From Devosia sp. (GTDB lineage Bacteria > Pseudomonadota > Alphaproteobacteria > Rhizobiales > Devosiaceae): DNA of 64,000 bases. Every line of letters begins with the position of its first letter. Position 1 is the stretch's first letter. The notes under the pieces were generated by a model. That model did no database searches, was not told the origin of the DNA, and saw nothing but the letters and a program-made list of their open reading frames with translations. Shown one piece after another: positions 1 to 8,937 of the stretch. The position numbers were made by a program, and so were the translations under genes. The stretch lies in contig JADGNE010000074.1 of assembly GCA_015234425.1 (NCBI GenBank), positions 1 through 64,000 of the forward strand, given 5' to 3'.

Positions 1-80
1 GGGATGCGCAACCCGGCTGATGCCACCACTAAAGCACAGATCCTCCACACAAGCCCGGCAATGACGGTGGAACTGGAAGA
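1..80 (-). repeat. dispersed intergenic repeat, partial copy
   Basis: No gene is supported in the first 92 bases. Read on the minus strand, the block around 45-75 (GTCATTGCCGGGCTTGTGTG) matches the start of the palindrome at 55954-56018 (GTCATTGCCCGGCTCGTCCG). The two look like members of one dispersed extragenic repeat family. The second arm here is degenerate. A short plus-strand frame open from base 1 to the stop at 94 has no recognisable features and is not called. Confidence 0.4.
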
Positions 81-92
81 GGTCGGAAAAAC

Positions 93-1208
93 CTAGTTCC
101 GGTCAAATCCCACTGCGCCTTCGCGGCCGGTTTGGCCGCGGTGGCGAAGCATGTGGTCGGCGAGGACGAGGGCCATCATGGCTTCGCCGACGGGGACAGC
201 GCGGATGCCGACGCAGGGGTCGTGGCGGCCCTTAGTGATGATGTCGGTGTCTTCGTTCTGCGTGGTGACAGTCTGGCGCGGGGTCAGGATGGACGAGGTC
301 GGCTTGACCGCGAAGCGGCAGACGATGGGGTCGCCATTGGAGATGCCGCCCAGAATGCCGCCGGCGTGGTTGGAGAGGAAGTAAGGTTTTGCCTCCCCTG
401 CCCGCATCTGGTCGGCGTTTTCGACGCCGGTGAGGCTGGCGGCCTCAAAACCGGCACCGATTTCCACCGCCTTGACGGCATTGATGCTCATCATGGCGGA
501 GGCGAGATCGGCGCTGAGCTTGCCGTAGATGGGCGCGCCCCAGCCGGCCGGAACGCCTTCGGCGACGACTTCAATGACAGCGCCAACCGAATTGCCATCC
601 TTGCGGAGCCCGTCGAGATAGCCGGCCCAGAGTTCGGCGGCCTTGGGATCGGCGCAGAAGAAGGGGTTTTCATCGACCTGGGCCCAATCGAAATTGGCGT
701 AGTCGATCTTGTGGGGGCCCATCTGCACGAGGCTCGCGCGGATGGTGACGCCCTGCAGGATCTGGCGGGCGACGGCACCAGCGGCAACGCGAGCAGCGGT
801 TTCGCGGGCCGAGGTGCGGCCGCCACCGCGATAATCGCGAATGCCGTATTTCTGGTCGTAGGTGTAGTCGGCGTGACCCGGACGATATTTGTCGCGGATC
901 TCGGAATAGTCCTTCGAGCGCTGGTCGGTGTTCTCGATCATCAGCGAGATGGGCGTGCCGGTGGTGCGGGGGCCATCGGTGCGCTCGTCCTCGAAGACGC
1001 CGGAGAGGATTTTGACCTCATCAGGCTCGCGGCGCTGGGTGGTATACTTGGACTGGCCCGGCTTGCGGCGATCGAGATCGCGCTGGATCATTTCGGGGGT
1101 CAGCACGACACCCGGCGGGCAGCCATCGACAACGACACCAAGGGCGGGCCCATGGCTTTCGCCCCAGGTGGTGAAACGGAAAAGATGCCCGAAACTATTG
1201 AAAGACAT
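93..1208 (-). CDS. aroC: chorismate synthase
   Basis: Converts 5-enolpyruvylshikimate-3-phosphate to chorismate, the last common step of aromatic amino acid synthesis; the family needs reduced FMN and is cytosolic. The 371-residue product has the family signature TTWGESHG near residue 13, the R-R-K-P-G-Q segment near residue 48, a central G-R-x-S-A-R-E-T-A block, and the GGISNGDPI segment followed by KPTSSI near the C terminus. The length is normal. The ATG at 1206-1208 starts directly before the conserved [11 protein letters not shown] block. It is the first of three minus-strand genes with a phosphatase and fabI upstream, though the 66-bp gap leaves room for its own promoter. Confidence 0.97.
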   Translation of the reverse strand: MSFNSFGHLFRFTTWGESHGPALGVVVDGCPPGVVLTPEMIQRDLDRRKPGQSKYTTQRREPDEVKILSGVFEDERTDGPRTTGTPISLMIENTDQRSKDYSEIRDKYRPGHADYTYDQKYGIRDYRGGGRTSARETAARVAAGAVARQILQGVTIRASLVQMGPHKIDYANFDWAQVDENPFFCADPKAAELWAGYLDGLRKDGNSVGAVIEVVAEGVPAGWGAPIYGKLSADLASAMMSINAVKAVEIGAGFEAASLTGVENADQMRAGEAKPYFLSNHAGGILGGISNGDPIVCRFAVKPTSSILTPRQTVTTQNEDTDIITKGRHDPCVGIRAVPVGEAMMALVLADHMLRHRGQTGREGAVGFDRN

Positions 1209-1274
1209 GACGCGATCCCTTGCTCGCGTGCTTTCTAGGCACGCGGTGCCATGAGGTCAATCGGCGGGACGGCT

Positions 1275-1913
1275 TCAGTCCAGCTCGACGTCCCAGGTGT
1301 TTTCGGCCGAATAGATGGCGAGGCCTCCGCCGGAGAAGTGCGCGACGGCCCCCTGCGGTGCTGCCCAGTTGAGGACTTCGGCCCGTGGCGCCCCTTCGAC
1401 GAGATGGCGCAGGACGCGGAAGACGCCGCCATGAGCCACTACCACGGCATGCCGGGTCAGTTCGCGGGCGAAATCGACGAGACGCACGGCCACGTCGTCA
1501 TAATTTTCGCCGCCCTCGGGGCGAAACTGCCAATAGGTCTCGTCGCGCTGACCGGGCGCGATGGCCTGTTCGCGGGCGATTTCGGAATGGAGACGCCCTT
1601 CGAGATTGCCGAAGGAAATCTCGATGAGGCGGGGATCGTGAATGACGGGCGGCAGCTCGACATCAAAGGCCGCGCGCATGCGGTCCATGGTTTCGCTGGC
1701 GCGGCTGAGCGGGGAGGCAAACCATTTGAGCGAACGCGGATCGACGCCATCGCGCTCCAGCAACTGCCGGAGCAATGGCCCGTTCGCGTCGGCCTGCAAT
1801 TGGCCGACGCGATTGAGCGGAATGTCTCGGGAGCCCTGATACCGTTGTTCGCGGTTCCAGTCGGTTTCACCATGCCGGGCGAAATAAAAGTCCGGCCACT
1901 CGAGAACAGTCAT
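1275..1913 (-). CDS. histidine phosphatase (phosphoglycerate mutase-like) family protein
   Basis: A 212-residue member of the branch-1 histidine phosphatase family. The catalytic RHGE motif lies at residues 13-16 (His14 is the expected phospho-acceptor), an RASET-like segment follows, and VVAHGGV near residue 155 carries the second catalytic histidine. The substrate cannot be told from sequence; relatives include cofactor-dependent phosphoglycerate mutases, CobC-type phosphatases and broad phosphatases. It lies 33 bp downstream of fabI and 66 bp upstream of aroC on the same strand, so the three may be co-transcribed. The ATG at 1911-1913 gives a normal N terminus. Confidence 0.85.
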   Translation of the reverse strand: MTVLEWPDFYFARHGETDWNREQRYQGSRDIPLNRVGQLQADANGPLLRQLLERDGVDPRSLKWFASPLSRASETMDRMRAAFDVELPPVIHDPRLIEISFGNLEGRLHSEIAREQAIAPGQRDETYWQFRPEGGENYDDVAVRLVDFARELTRHAVVVAHGGVFRVLRHLVEGAPRAEVLNWAAPQGAVAHFSGGGLAIYSAENTWDVELD

Positions 1914-1946
1914 TCACACATAGCGCGCCTCAAGACGCGTCCTTGG

Positions 1947-2756
1947 TTATTCGCCGGATTCTGGCGTGTCGTTGTCGAGCAGCTTCATGCCCACAACGTT
2001 GAACCCAGCGTCGACATAATGGATTTCACCGGTCACGCCATTGGCGAGATCGGAAAGGAGATAGGTGGCTGCGCCGCCGACATCGTCGATGGAGACGTTC
2101 TTGCGGAGCGCCGAATTGGCTTCCTGCCAGTGCAGCATGTCGCGCAGGCCCGAAATGCCCGATGCTGCGAGGGTCTTGATGGCGCCGGCCGAGATGGCGT
2201 TGACGCGAATGCCCTTCTTGCCGAGATCGACGGCGAGATAGCGCACGGAGGCTTCGAGAGCCGCCTTGGCAACGCCCATGACGTTGTAGTTCGGGACGTA
2301 TTTGACGGCGCCGTAATAGGTCAGCGTCAGCATGGAGCCGCCCGGGTTCATCAGCGGCTCGGCGCGCTTGGCGACGGCGGTGAAGGAATAGACCGAGATG
2401 TCCATGGTCAGCGCGAAGTTATCGCGGCTGGTGTCGAGGTAGCGACCTTCGAGCTCGTCCTTGTTGGAGAAGCCGATGGCGTGCACGACGAAATCGAGGC
2501 TGCCCCACTTTTCCTTGATCTGGCGGAAGGTCTCATCCATCGCGGCTTCGTCGGAGACGTCGCACTCGACGAGGAAATCGGAACCGACTTCGGCGGCCAG
2601 CGGCTCGACGCGGCGCTTGAGGGCTTCACCCTGATAGGAGAAGGCCATTTCCGCGCCCTGGGCGTGCAATTGCTTGGCAATGCCCCAGGCAATCGAACGG
2701 TTGTTGGCGAGGCCCATGATCAGCCCGCGCTTGCCTGCCATCAATCCAGTGGCCAT
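1947..2756 (-). CDS. fabI: enoyl-[acyl-carrier-protein] reductase (NADH)
   Basis: Catalyses the last step of each fatty-acid elongation cycle, reducing enoyl-ACP to acyl-ACP. The 269-residue short-chain dehydrogenase-like protein has the FabI glycine-rich start GLANNRSIAWG (residues 15-25) and the Tyr-x6-Lys pair at Tyr157/Lys164, which is diagnostic of FabI rather than of FabG. I chose the ATG at 2754-2756 because the frame upstream (to 2927) has no family-like sequence and would overlap the divergent gene at 2863. FabI is the target of triclosan-type inhibitors. Confidence 0.95.
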   Translation of the reverse strand: MATGLMAGKRGLIMGLANNRSIAWGIAKQLHAQGAEMAFSYQGEALKRRVEPLAAEVGSDFLVECDVSDEAAMDETFRQIKEKWGSLDFVVHAIGFSNKDELEGRYLDTSRDNFALTMDISVYSFTAVAKRAEPLMNPGGSMLTLTYYGAVKYVPNYNVMGVAKAALEASVRYLAVDLGKKGIRVNAISAGAIKTLAASGISGLRDMLHWQEANSALRKNVSIDDVGGAATYLLSDLANGVTGEIHYVDAGFNVVGMKLLDNDTPESGE

Positions 2757-2862
2757 TGATCGGTTTCCCTTATCTGGAGTCGTTTGTCCGGTTGTGGCAC
2801 ACGGGAAGCTATTGCGGCAAGTTCGACGCCATTTCCTGCCCTTGTGGAGCCCGGTTTTACCC

Positions 2863-4278
2863 ATGTCCCTTGATGCCAATGCAATCACGAGCGCTCTTTC
2901 CGACATTTTGGGGGCGGACAACGTCATTAGCCAGGCCGAGCGGATGGACGGCTATCTCAAGGAGCCGCGGAAGCGCTTTCACATGGGCGCGAGCGCGGTG
3001 GTGCTGCCGCCAAGTGTCGAGGCGGTGCAGGCGGTGGCGCGCTGGGCCAATGAAAATCGGGTGGGACTGATCCCGCAGGGGGGCAATACGGGGCTGGTGG
3101 GCGCGCAGGTGCCGCTTTTCGGCAATGAAGTCATTGTCAGCCTTGCCAGGCTCGACAAGGTGCGGGCGATCGATACGGCCGGTGGGGTGATGACGGCGGA
3201 GGCCGGGGTGATCCTCGAAAATGCGCACAAGGCGGCTGAGGCCGCTGGCGCGATGTTTCCGCTGTGGCTGGCCTCGCAGGGCTCGGCGCGGATCGGGGGC
3301 GTGCTGTCGTCCAATGCCGGGGGTGTCAATGTGCTCGCCTATGGCAATGCGCGGGAATTGACGCTGGGAGTGGAGGCCGTTCTGGCCGATGGGCGGCTCT
3401 ACAATGGGCTCAATTCGCTCAAGAAGGACAATACCGGCTACGATCTCAAGGACGTGCTGGTGGGGGCCGAGGGCACGCTGGGGATCATCACGGCGGCGAC
3501 GCTGAAACTTTATCCGCTGCCGGAGGATTATGAGACGGCGCTGGTCAATATCGCCTCGCCCAAGGAGGCGCTGAGGCTTTTTGAATTGCTGCGGCAGCGC
3601 GCGGGCGGGCGGCTCAATGCGTTTGAGATCATTCCGCAGATCGGGCTCGATATTCAGTTGCGGCACGGGATGCTCGACAAGGATCCGACTGCCAGCCCCT
3701 CCCCCTGGTATGCGCTGCTCGAAATTGCGCGGCCCGCAGGCGCCGAGCCAGGGACGCTGCAATCGGCGCTGGAGGCGGCATTCGAGCAGGGGCTGATTTC
3801 GGATGCGGTGATGGCTGAAGCGCTGAGCGACCGGACGCGCATGTGGGCATTTCGCGAGCAGATGAGCGAATGCCAGAGCAAGGAAGGCGCTTCAATCAAG
3901 CATGACGTGTCGGTGCCGGTGACCGCGATTCCGCAGCTGATCGAGGAAGGTACGGCGGCGGTGGAAAGGCTTGCGCCGGGCATTCGGCCGGTGCCCTTCG
4001 GGCATATGGGAGACGGCAATATCCACTTCAATTTCAGCCAGCCCGCAGGCGCCGACGGCAAGGCCTTCATGGCCCAATATGACGAGGCGGCGCATGAGGC
4101 GATCTATGAGATCGTGCTTCGGCTGGGCGGTTCGGTGTCGGCCGAGCATGGCATCGGCCAGCTCAAGAGCGATCTCCTCAAGCGCGTAAAAGACCCGGTG
4201 GCGCTCGAAATGATGCGGGCGATCAAGACCGCACTCGACCCAAATGGCATTCTCAATCCGGGCAAGATGCTGGGGTGA
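2863..4278 (+). CDS. FAD-binding oxidoreductase, D-2-hydroxyacid/lactate dehydrogenase (GlcD-like) family
   Basis: A 471-residue flavoprotein of the VAO/PCMH fold. The N-terminal FAD domain shows GGNTGLVGAQVP near residue 78, a second FAD segment NAGGVNVLAYGNAREL, and GAEGTLGIITAATL. The C-terminal FAD-oxidase domain ends with GHMGDGNIHFN, the EHGIGQLK block and the usual D-P-x-G-I-L-N-P-G-K-M-L terminus. Relatives oxidise D-2-hydroxyglutarate, D-lactate or glycolate; the substrate cannot be fixed here. The ATG at 2863 is the first in-frame start that matches the family and leaves a 106-bp divergent spacer to fabI. Confidence 0.88.
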   Translation: MSLDANAITSALSDILGADNVISQAERMDGYLKEPRKRFHMGASAVVLPPSVEAVQAVARWANENRVGLIPQGGNTGLVGAQVPLFGNEVIVSLARLDKVRAIDTAGGVMTAEAGVILENAHKAAEAAGAMFPLWLASQGSARIGGVLSSNAGGVNVLAYGNARELTLGVEAVLADGRLYNGLNSLKKDNTGYDLKDVLVGAEGTLGIITAATLKLYPLPEDYETALVNIASPKEALRLFELLRQRAGGRLNAFEIIPQIGLDIQLRHGMLDKDPTASPSPWYALLEIARPAGAEPGTLQSALEAAFEQGLISDAVMAEALSDRTRMWAFREQMSECQSKEGASIKHDVSVPVTAIPQLIEEGTAAVERLAPGIRPVPFGHMGDGNIHFNFSQPAGADGKAFMAQYDEAAHEAIYEIVLRLGGSVSAEHGIGQLKSDLLKRVKDPVALEMMRAIKTALDPNGILNPGKMLG

Positions 4279-4342
4279 GCTGGCATGTGACCAGGTTCCC
4301 CCGATGTGCTTACTTGAACGCGGGGGAGGCTCGGGCCATTTG

Positions 4343-4909
4343 ATGGGTATGCAACTCAAAGACATTCAGTTTCTCGACGACGCCACGCGTCCCCCGGTCC
4401 CTGTCATTGACGGCGTGACGGAAGAGCAGCGCGAGGCCGGCAATCACCTTCGGGACATTCACGACTATCTGCGCGCCAATCTGGCGACGCTGGGCACGCT
4501 GATCGAGCGGGCTTCAGCCGGCGAGGTCACCCCGCAGGCGGTGCGCAACGAGGTGGAAGGGCTGGCGCTGGTCGCCAATTACCGCCGCTTCGGCAATGTG
4601 TGCGGGCAATATTGCCAGCTGATCCACAAGCACCACACGATCGAGGATCGGGCGCTGTTCCCTGCCCTCGCCAAACGCAGCCCGGCCCTCAAGGCCGTGG
4701 TCGAACGGCTCGAGGCCGAGCACGAGCGTGTCCATCAGCTGGTGGAAATGCTGGTGGGCGCGATCATCGCGCTCAATGACAGTCCGGACCGCAGCCAGTT
4801 TGATGAGACAGTCGCCATCTTCCGGGCGCTTGAAAAGCTGCTGCTGTCGCACTTCCGCTATGAGGAAGAGAGCATCATCGACGCGCTGGGCTTTTACGGC
4901 ATTCTCTAG
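4343..4909 (+). CDS. hemerythrin domain-containing protein
   Basis: A 188-residue, mostly helical protein with the hemerythrin-like pattern of iron-ligand candidates: H35/H40, H98 with E101 (HKHHTIED), H127/H131, and a final LLSHFRYEEE block. Such four-helix bundles bind a di-iron centre and sense or carry O2, NO or iron. Its role here is unknown. The start at 4343 follows a GGGAGG element about 13 bp upstream; a second ATG lies two codons further on. It sits 64 bp after the FAD oxidoreductase gene and may share its transcript. Confidence 0.8.
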   Translation: MGMQLKDIQFLDDATRPPVPVIDGVTEEQREAGNHLRDIHDYLRANLATLGTLIERASAGEVTPQAVRNEVEGLALVANYRRFGNVCGQYCQLIHKHHTIEDRALFPALAKRSPALKAVVERLEAEHERVHQLVEMLVGAIIALNDSPDRSQFDETVAIFRALEKLLLSHFRYEEESIIDALGFYGIL

Positions 4910-4915
4910 GGCGGA

Positions 4916-5659
4916 TCAGAAAAGATCCATCTGCCCACCACCGCCGGCGGCCTTTTTGGGGCGAGCCGGTGGGGGCTCGGGCAGTTCGTGGATGACGGGT
5001 TCGATGAGGCCGGGGTCATCATCCCTAGCGGAATTGACCCGGGTGGAGACGGGGTGGAATTTGAGCACCCCATCTTCGAGCGGCAGGGCCATCTGGGCGG
5101 CTTCGGGGGCGCGGACGTCGCGGACATTGAGCCAGGCGTCGATCTCGGCATCGCTCATCATAATGGCCGGCATGCGATCGTGGATTTCGGCCAATTGCCG
5201 ATTGGCGGCGACAGTGATGGTGGCGGCGCTGTCGATCTCCTCGCCCTCCGGGCCGCTCCAGGTGGCGTAGAGCCCGGCAAGAGCCATGGGCTGGCCGTCG
5301 GCGCGGGTGATGTAATAGGGGCGCTTTTTCTTGTCGGGGCCAGTGTGCCATTCGTAATAGCCGCTGGCGGGGATGATGCAGCGGCCATGCTTGAGCGCAT
5401 CCCGGAAGGCGGGCTTGTCGGCCATGGTTTCGGCGCGGGCATTGATCAGCAGCGGAAATTCGCGCGGATCCTTCACCCAGCGCGGTACAAGGCCCCAGCG
5501 AGCGAAATGGCCTTCGCGGCGACCGCCCTCCTCCCAGATCGCGGCAATCGGCTGGGTCGGCGCGATATTGTAGCGCGGCACCATGTCGATGCTGTTCAGG
5601 AGCTTGAACAGCTCGGCCATCATTTCGGGCGGCAGGGTCGCCGCATAGCGTCCACACAT
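4916..5659 (-). CDS. SOS response-associated peptidase (SRAP/HMCES, YedK-like)
   Basis: A 247-residue SRAP-domain protein, the family that forms a covalent DNA-protein crosslink at abasic sites in single-stranded DNA and so shields them. All key residues are present. Cys2 follows the initiator Met (MCGRY), Asn lies in RYNIAPTQ, Glu in SGYYEW, and His in the IHDRMPA block. The requirement for Cys2 fixes the start at 5657-5659; upstream in-frame sequence up to 5803 is not coding. It is divergent from a NUDIX gene. No GTTC-N7-GTTC LexA box was seen in the 79-bp intergenic region. Confidence 0.93.
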   Translation of the reverse strand: MCGRYAATLPPEMMAELFKLLNSIDMVPRYNIAPTQPIAAIWEEGGRREGHFARWGLVPRWVKDPREFPLLINARAETMADKPAFRDALKHGRCIIPASGYYEWHTGPDKKKRPYYITRADGQPMALAGLYATWSGPEGEEIDSAATITVAANRQLAEIHDRMPAIMMSDAEIDAWLNVRDVRAPEAAQMALPLEDGVLKFHPVSTRVNSARDDDPGLIEPVIHELPEPPPARPKKAAGGGGQMDLF

Positions 5660-5738
5660 GGGCACGAGCCTTTGATCAGGGGCTTTTGGTTGAGGAAAGA
5701 GGTAGTGTCTAAAGGACCGAATCGCAAATGTGCAGGCC

Positions 5739-6137
5739 ATGATTGACCAACCCAACGCCGCGAGTGTGGCGCTCATCCGTGAGCGCAAGGTTCTGCTGAT
5801 CAAGCGGGCCTATGCGCCCTATCAGCATCTCTGGACCCTGCCGGGTGGCCGGATGGAGGACGGCGAGACCATTGAGCAATGCGCCGCCCGGGAACTGGTG
5901 GAGGAGCTGGGTGTCACCATCCGCAATCCACGCCATGTGCTGACCCAGGCGCTGGGCCGGGACGAGAGCTTTCGCCTGGCCGTGTTCGTGACCACCGATT
6001 TTTCCGGCAAGATCACCCCGTCGGACGAAGTGGCCGATCACAAATGGGTTGATCCGGCCGCGCTGATCGCCATGCGGACGACCTCGCGCCTCGACCTTGT
6101 CATCGAGCAGGCTTTCGCAGTTTTGGCAGAGCGGTGA
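5739..6137 (+). CDS. NUDIX hydrolase
   Basis: A 132-residue NUDIX hydrolase that removes nucleoside diphosphate moieties. The Nudix box G-x5-E-x7-RE-x-x-EE-x-G runs from about residue 37 to 58 (GGRMEDGE, then CAARELVEELG), with all metal ligands present. The substrate is not predictable; the family includes ADP-ribose and 8-oxo-dGTP hydrolases. I prefer the ATG at 5739 because it gives the usual short N terminus; an in-frame GTG at 5730 is an alternative. It is divergent from the SRAP gene. Confidence 0.88.
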   Translation: MIDQPNAASVALIRERKVLLIKRAYAPYQHLWTLPGGRMEDGETIEQCAARELVEELGVTIRNPRHVLTQALGRDESFRLAVFVTTDFSGKITPSDEVADHKWVDPAALIAMRTTSRLDLVIEQAFAVLAER

Positions 6138-6173
6138 TATAGAGTTGGCGCAAAGCCGCTCCGGGATATCGAG

Positions 6174-6539
6174 TTGAGACGAATCTTCCACACCAGCCTT
6201 GTTCTCCTGGCGCTAAGCGCAACGCCGGCGCTGGCGATTGATCCGCCCTATCAGCGGCAGATGGAGCGGCTGGCCGAGGTGATGGGCAGCCTTTATTACC
6301 TGCAGCCCCTCTGCAAGGCAGGCAGCGAGGATTGGCGCGCCCAGATGGCCGAGCTGATCGAACTCGACGAGCCCGAAGAGGACCGCCGGCAGCGTCTCGC
6401 CGGGGCTTTCAACAGCGGCTACACGGCATTCTCCCGCTTTCACAAGCAGTGCACGCCGGCCTCACGAGAGGCGCTGGGGCGGCTTTTGCTGGAGGCGCAG
6501 CGCCTCGCCCGCGACATCCACACGCGGTTCGCGGAGTAG
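6174..6539 (+). CDS. TIGR02301 family secreted protein of unknown function
   Basis: A 121-residue protein with a Sec signal peptide (hydrophobic residues 6-20, cleavage likely after ALA near residue 22), followed by a short helical domain with the family-like blocks LAEVMGSLYYLQPLC and a FNSGYTAFSRFHKQC segment with a second Cys. This matches the TIGR02301 family, found mainly in Hyphomicrobiales. The function is unknown; the two cysteines could form a periplasmic disulfide. The start is a TTG at 6174, as no earlier in-frame ATG exists and later ATGs would remove the signal peptide. Confidence 0.75.
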   Translation: MRRIFHTSLVLLALSATPALAIDPPYQRQMERLAEVMGSLYYLQPLCKAGSEDWRAQMAELIELDEPEEDRRQRLAGAFNSGYTAFSRFHKQCTPASREALGRLLLEAQRLARDIHTRFAE

Positions 6540-6564
6540 GATCGGGAAAATTACCTACCTTGCG

Positions 6565-6580
6565 TTAACCTTCGGGTTAC
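6565..6580 (+). promoter_or_regulatory. CtrA-like site
   Basis: TTAA (6565-6568), a 7-bp spacer, then GTTAC (6576-6580). This is close to the CtrA consensus TTAA-N7-TTAAC and lies 43 bp upstream of the 92-residue gene. It is an inference from motif alone. Confidence 0.35.
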
Positions 6581-6622
6581 TTCTGACGCGCCAGCGAAAA
6601 AACGACGTGCTAATCGGACACA

Positions 6623-6901
6623 ATGCCCAGCACCAAGTCACTTTTTTCGCCCGCATCCGGTAACGGCCCCTCCGAACAAGGACAGGTCGAGCGCCAGATC
6701 GCCCTCGAATATCTCGCCGAGGCCTGGAACAATGCCGAAGAAGACGGGCTGGAAAGCGCGGCCCTCGCCCATGCGTCGCTGTTTGCCGCGCTGGCGACTT
6801 TCGTGCGCATGCATGGCGACGACGCCACCGCCGAGATGATCGCGCAATTGCCCGACCGTATCCGCTCAGGCGAATACAATCTCGCGCGCGTGCTGCAATA
6901 A
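6623..6901 (+). CDS. small protein of unknown function
   Basis: A 92-residue, probably cytoplasmic, helical protein with no family I recognise. The body (residues 20-92) is acidic and amphipathic, with alanine-rich helices and a centre AALAHASLFAALATFVR, and the first 20 residues look disordered. Third-position GC is as high as in neighbouring genes, which supports real coding. A TTAA-N7-GTTAC element lies 43 bp upstream and a TTAA-N7-CTAAC element follows the gene ahead of the wall hydrolase, so the locus may be cell-cycle regulated. Confidence 0.6.
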   Translation: MPSTKSLFSPASGNGPSEQGQVERQIALEYLAEAWNNAEEDGLESAALAHASLFAALATFVRMHGDDATAEMIAQLPDRIRSGEYNLARVLQ

Positions 6902-7019
6902 TTCTTCCGGCCACCCCGGTACTTTAGACGCTGAAATAGGCCGATCTGTCCCAATATGCGACAGATTGGCCGATCATATTTCTGCCCTTTGAGGACCATA
7001 GGGCCGCCCCTTTGGGCAT

Positions 7020-7036
7020 TTAACGCGCTGCTAACC
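7020..7036 (+). promoter_or_regulatory. CtrA-like site
   Basis: TTAA (7020-7023), 7 bp, then CTAACC (7031-7036), resembling the CtrA box. It lies about 86 bp upstream of the SleB-type hydrolase start. The pattern is the same as that at 43269-43283 before ccrM. Motif-level inference. Confidence 0.4.
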
Positions 7037-7121
7037 TTAATAAGCGATCATCTGAATTGTCGGCATTTTAGCGTCACTTTTGCCGAGCTAGTTCGTGTTG
7101 CGTAGTGTTGAGTAGCGTTTT

Positions 7122-8222
7122 ATGGCCCATTCCCCCCGGCCGGCTGTGCAGTCGCACGCCGCCAGAGCGGTTCGCCGAGGATTCCCGATCGCCAGGACGA
7201 TGGCGATGGGTTTCGTTGCATCCCTCGCCTATCTCGCCTGCGCCAATGGCGCATTCGGCCCGGCATCCGATATGCCGAGCGAAGTGGCGAGCGCACCCAA
7301 GATCGAAGTGGCCAAGGCCAGCCTGAGCTATTCAGGCGCTGATCCGGTGATTACCGGTTCAGTCGATCATCTGTTCCAAACCGCCAGCTTCATGGGCCCC
7401 AACCGCGGCACGAAATCCGACCGGTTCCGGCAAGAAGTCGACGTGCTTGCCGTCTCGCGCAGCTTTGAAGAAGTGCGCGTGCGCCTTGCAGCGCTGCGCG
7501 CGGCGCCATCCGATCCCACCGATCTCGGGCAGACTCGGCTGGCCGACATGGACATGCCAGAAGCGGCCGAGACCGACAGCGGCCCGCGCATGTCTGTCGC
7601 CGCCATCAATCCATCGGCAATCCACCCCTCGGGGATCAATCCGGCCACCGCCGCCGCGCTTGACGCCATCGCCGGTATCGCGCCGCAGACGGCGTCGCTG
7701 GTGGTAGAGTCCAATCCCCTGCCCGCGATCGCCTCCGAACAGCTGGCCTATGCTCGCGCCAACGCGCCGGTTACCGGCAGCTATGCGACGGGCGAATCCG
7801 TGGCCGTGTCTGAGCGCGAACTCTGGTGCCTTGCCACCGCGATCTATTTTGAAGCACGCGGCGAAAGCTATCGCGGCCAGGTCGCCGTGGCGCAGGTGGT
7901 GATGAACCGCACCAAAGACCACCGCTATCCCGACACGATCTGCGGCGTGGTGTTCCAGAACCAGCACCGCAAGAATTCCTGCCAGTTCTCCTTTGCCTGC
8001 GACGGCATTCCGGAGGTCATCACCGAACGCCAGTCCTGGGCGCAGGCGGAAGACATTGCCAGCCAGTTCACCAAGGGCCAGCTCTATCTGACCGAAGTGG
8101 GCGATTCTACGCACTACCACGCCACCTATGTGCGCCCGGCCTGGGCACCGCGCATGGAAAAGGTCACCCAGATCGGCCTGCACGTGTTTTATAAATTCAA
8201 GCGCGGTTGGATGTTTGGGTAA
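7122..8222 (+). CDS. cell wall hydrolase, SleB family (Hydrolase_2 domain)
   Basis: A 366-residue protein with a hydrophobic segment near residues 25-45 (signal or anchor), a long low-complexity linker to about residue 225, and a C-terminal Hydrolase_2/SleB-type domain. That domain begins ELWCLATAIYFEARGE and continues with GQVAVAQVVMNR and CGVVFQNQ. The catalytic-type Glu lies in the FEARGE motif. The family cleaves peptidoglycan; alphaproteobacterial members are envelope-associated and not spore-related. A CtrA-like element upstream suggests cell-cycle timing. The ATG at 7122 places the hydrophobic segment close to the N terminus. Confidence 0.85.
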   Translation: MAHSPRPAVQSHAARAVRRGFPIARTMAMGFVASLAYLACANGAFGPASDMPSEVASAPKIEVAKASLSYSGADPVITGSVDHLFQTASFMGPNRGTKSDRFRQEVDVLAVSRSFEEVRVRLAALRAAPSDPTDLGQTRLADMDMPEAAETDSGPRMSVAAINPSAIHPSGINPATAAALDAIAGIAPQTASLVVESNPLPAIASEQLAYARANAPVTGSYATGESVAVSERELWCLATAIYFEARGESYRGQVAVAQVVMNRTKDHRYPDTICGVVFQNQHRKNSCQFSFACDGIPEVITERQSWAQAEDIASQFTKGQLYLTEVGDSTHYHATYVRPAWAPRMEKVTQIGLHVFYKFKRGWMFG

Positions 8223-8272
8223 GGGCAGCCGGGTCTGAGTTTGGGGGGAATAGTGGGACTGTGGCTCTCGCC

Positions 8273-8396
8273 CCCCCACCCTCATTCCCTCCCACGTTGG
8301 GGGAGGGAAGCTTGATCTGTGATCTCTCTAGCTTTGTGCGCACAAGGCGCTCAGTCGTCTCCCTCCCCCCTTGTGGGGAGGGATCAAGGGTGGGGG
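8273..8396. repeat. compound G/C-rich palindromic repeat (copy 1)
   Basis: Outer arms CCCCCACCCT and AGGGTGGGGGT enclose two inner hairpins, CCCTCCCACGTTGGGGGAGGG and CCCTCCCCCCTTGTGGGGAGGG written approximately, with about 60 bp between them. It lies between the convergent ends of the wall hydrolase (8222) and the next minus-strand gene (8437). One of at least seven related elements in the window. Confidence 0.8.
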
Positions 8397-8436
8397 TTGA
8401 TGGTCCCCGCCTCAGACCCCGAAAAACTCAAAAACC

Positions 8437-8898
8437 CTAGCAATACCAAAAACTTGCTGAGGCGAAGCAGCTGGTGGTGCGGGTTGTGCCGTCGCGGTTC
8501 TTGAAGGTGGAGACCGAGACGAAGGAGTTGCCGCTTTTCACGCGGAGCCTGGTCCAGCGGCCGTTGGACCATTGGGCGAAGCTGACGGACCGCGGTTCGG
8601 CCGGGCGCACGGTGATGCCCGGATATTGGACGTGGCGCGAGGTCAGCACATCGGTGGAATAGGTGCCGGTGCTGGTGCGGGTGATAGCCACTTCGCTCAC
8701 CCTGCCCGCCTCGATCTTTTTGACGCGCGTGGTGGAAATCGGATCGGTCGAAATCCAGTCGGCGTAATCGACGATGTATTCGCGCTCGCCAAATTTGACG
8801 AGGCCATCAGCGTCGATGCCATCGCCCAGCGAGGGCGAGGCGAACGCCATGGCAATGCTCAGGCCCACAGCGAGGGCGCGTGGAAGCAAGAGTTTCAT
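8437..8898 (-). CDS. secreted protein of unknown function
   Basis: A 153-residue protein with a signal peptide (MKLLLPRALAVGLSIAMA, cleavage probably before about residue 25), then a beta-rich domain. I do not recognise the family. The C terminus reads TSCFASASFWYC, with two cysteines that could pair in the periplasm. I chose the ATG at 8896-8898 because it starts exactly at the signal peptide; an upstream in-frame start at 8934 would bury it. The gene is convergent with the SleB hydrolase across a palindromic repeat, and a TTAA-N7-GTAACC element lies about 40 bp upstream of the start. Confidence 0.6.
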   Translation of the reverse strand: MKLLLPRALAVGLSIAMAFASPSLGDGIDADGLVKFGEREYIVDYADWISTDPISTTRVKKIEAGRVSEVAITRTSTGTYSTDVLTSRHVQYPGITVRPAEPRSVSFAQWSNGRWTRLRVKSGNSFVSVSTFKNRDGTTRTTSCFASASFWYC

Positions 8899-8937
8899 CG
8901 CGATTGTCCCATTCTGATCCAAAACGACAGACATGTC

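Noticed and set aside
1..96. Plus-strand frame open from base 1 to a stop at 94
   Set aside because: Could be the end of an upstream gene, but it overlaps a repeat copy and has no recognisable sequence.
132..1238. Long plus-strand open frame opposite aroC
   Set aside because: It is antisense to a clearly conserved gene; the high GC and codon bias of aroC create open complementary frames. No motif is present.
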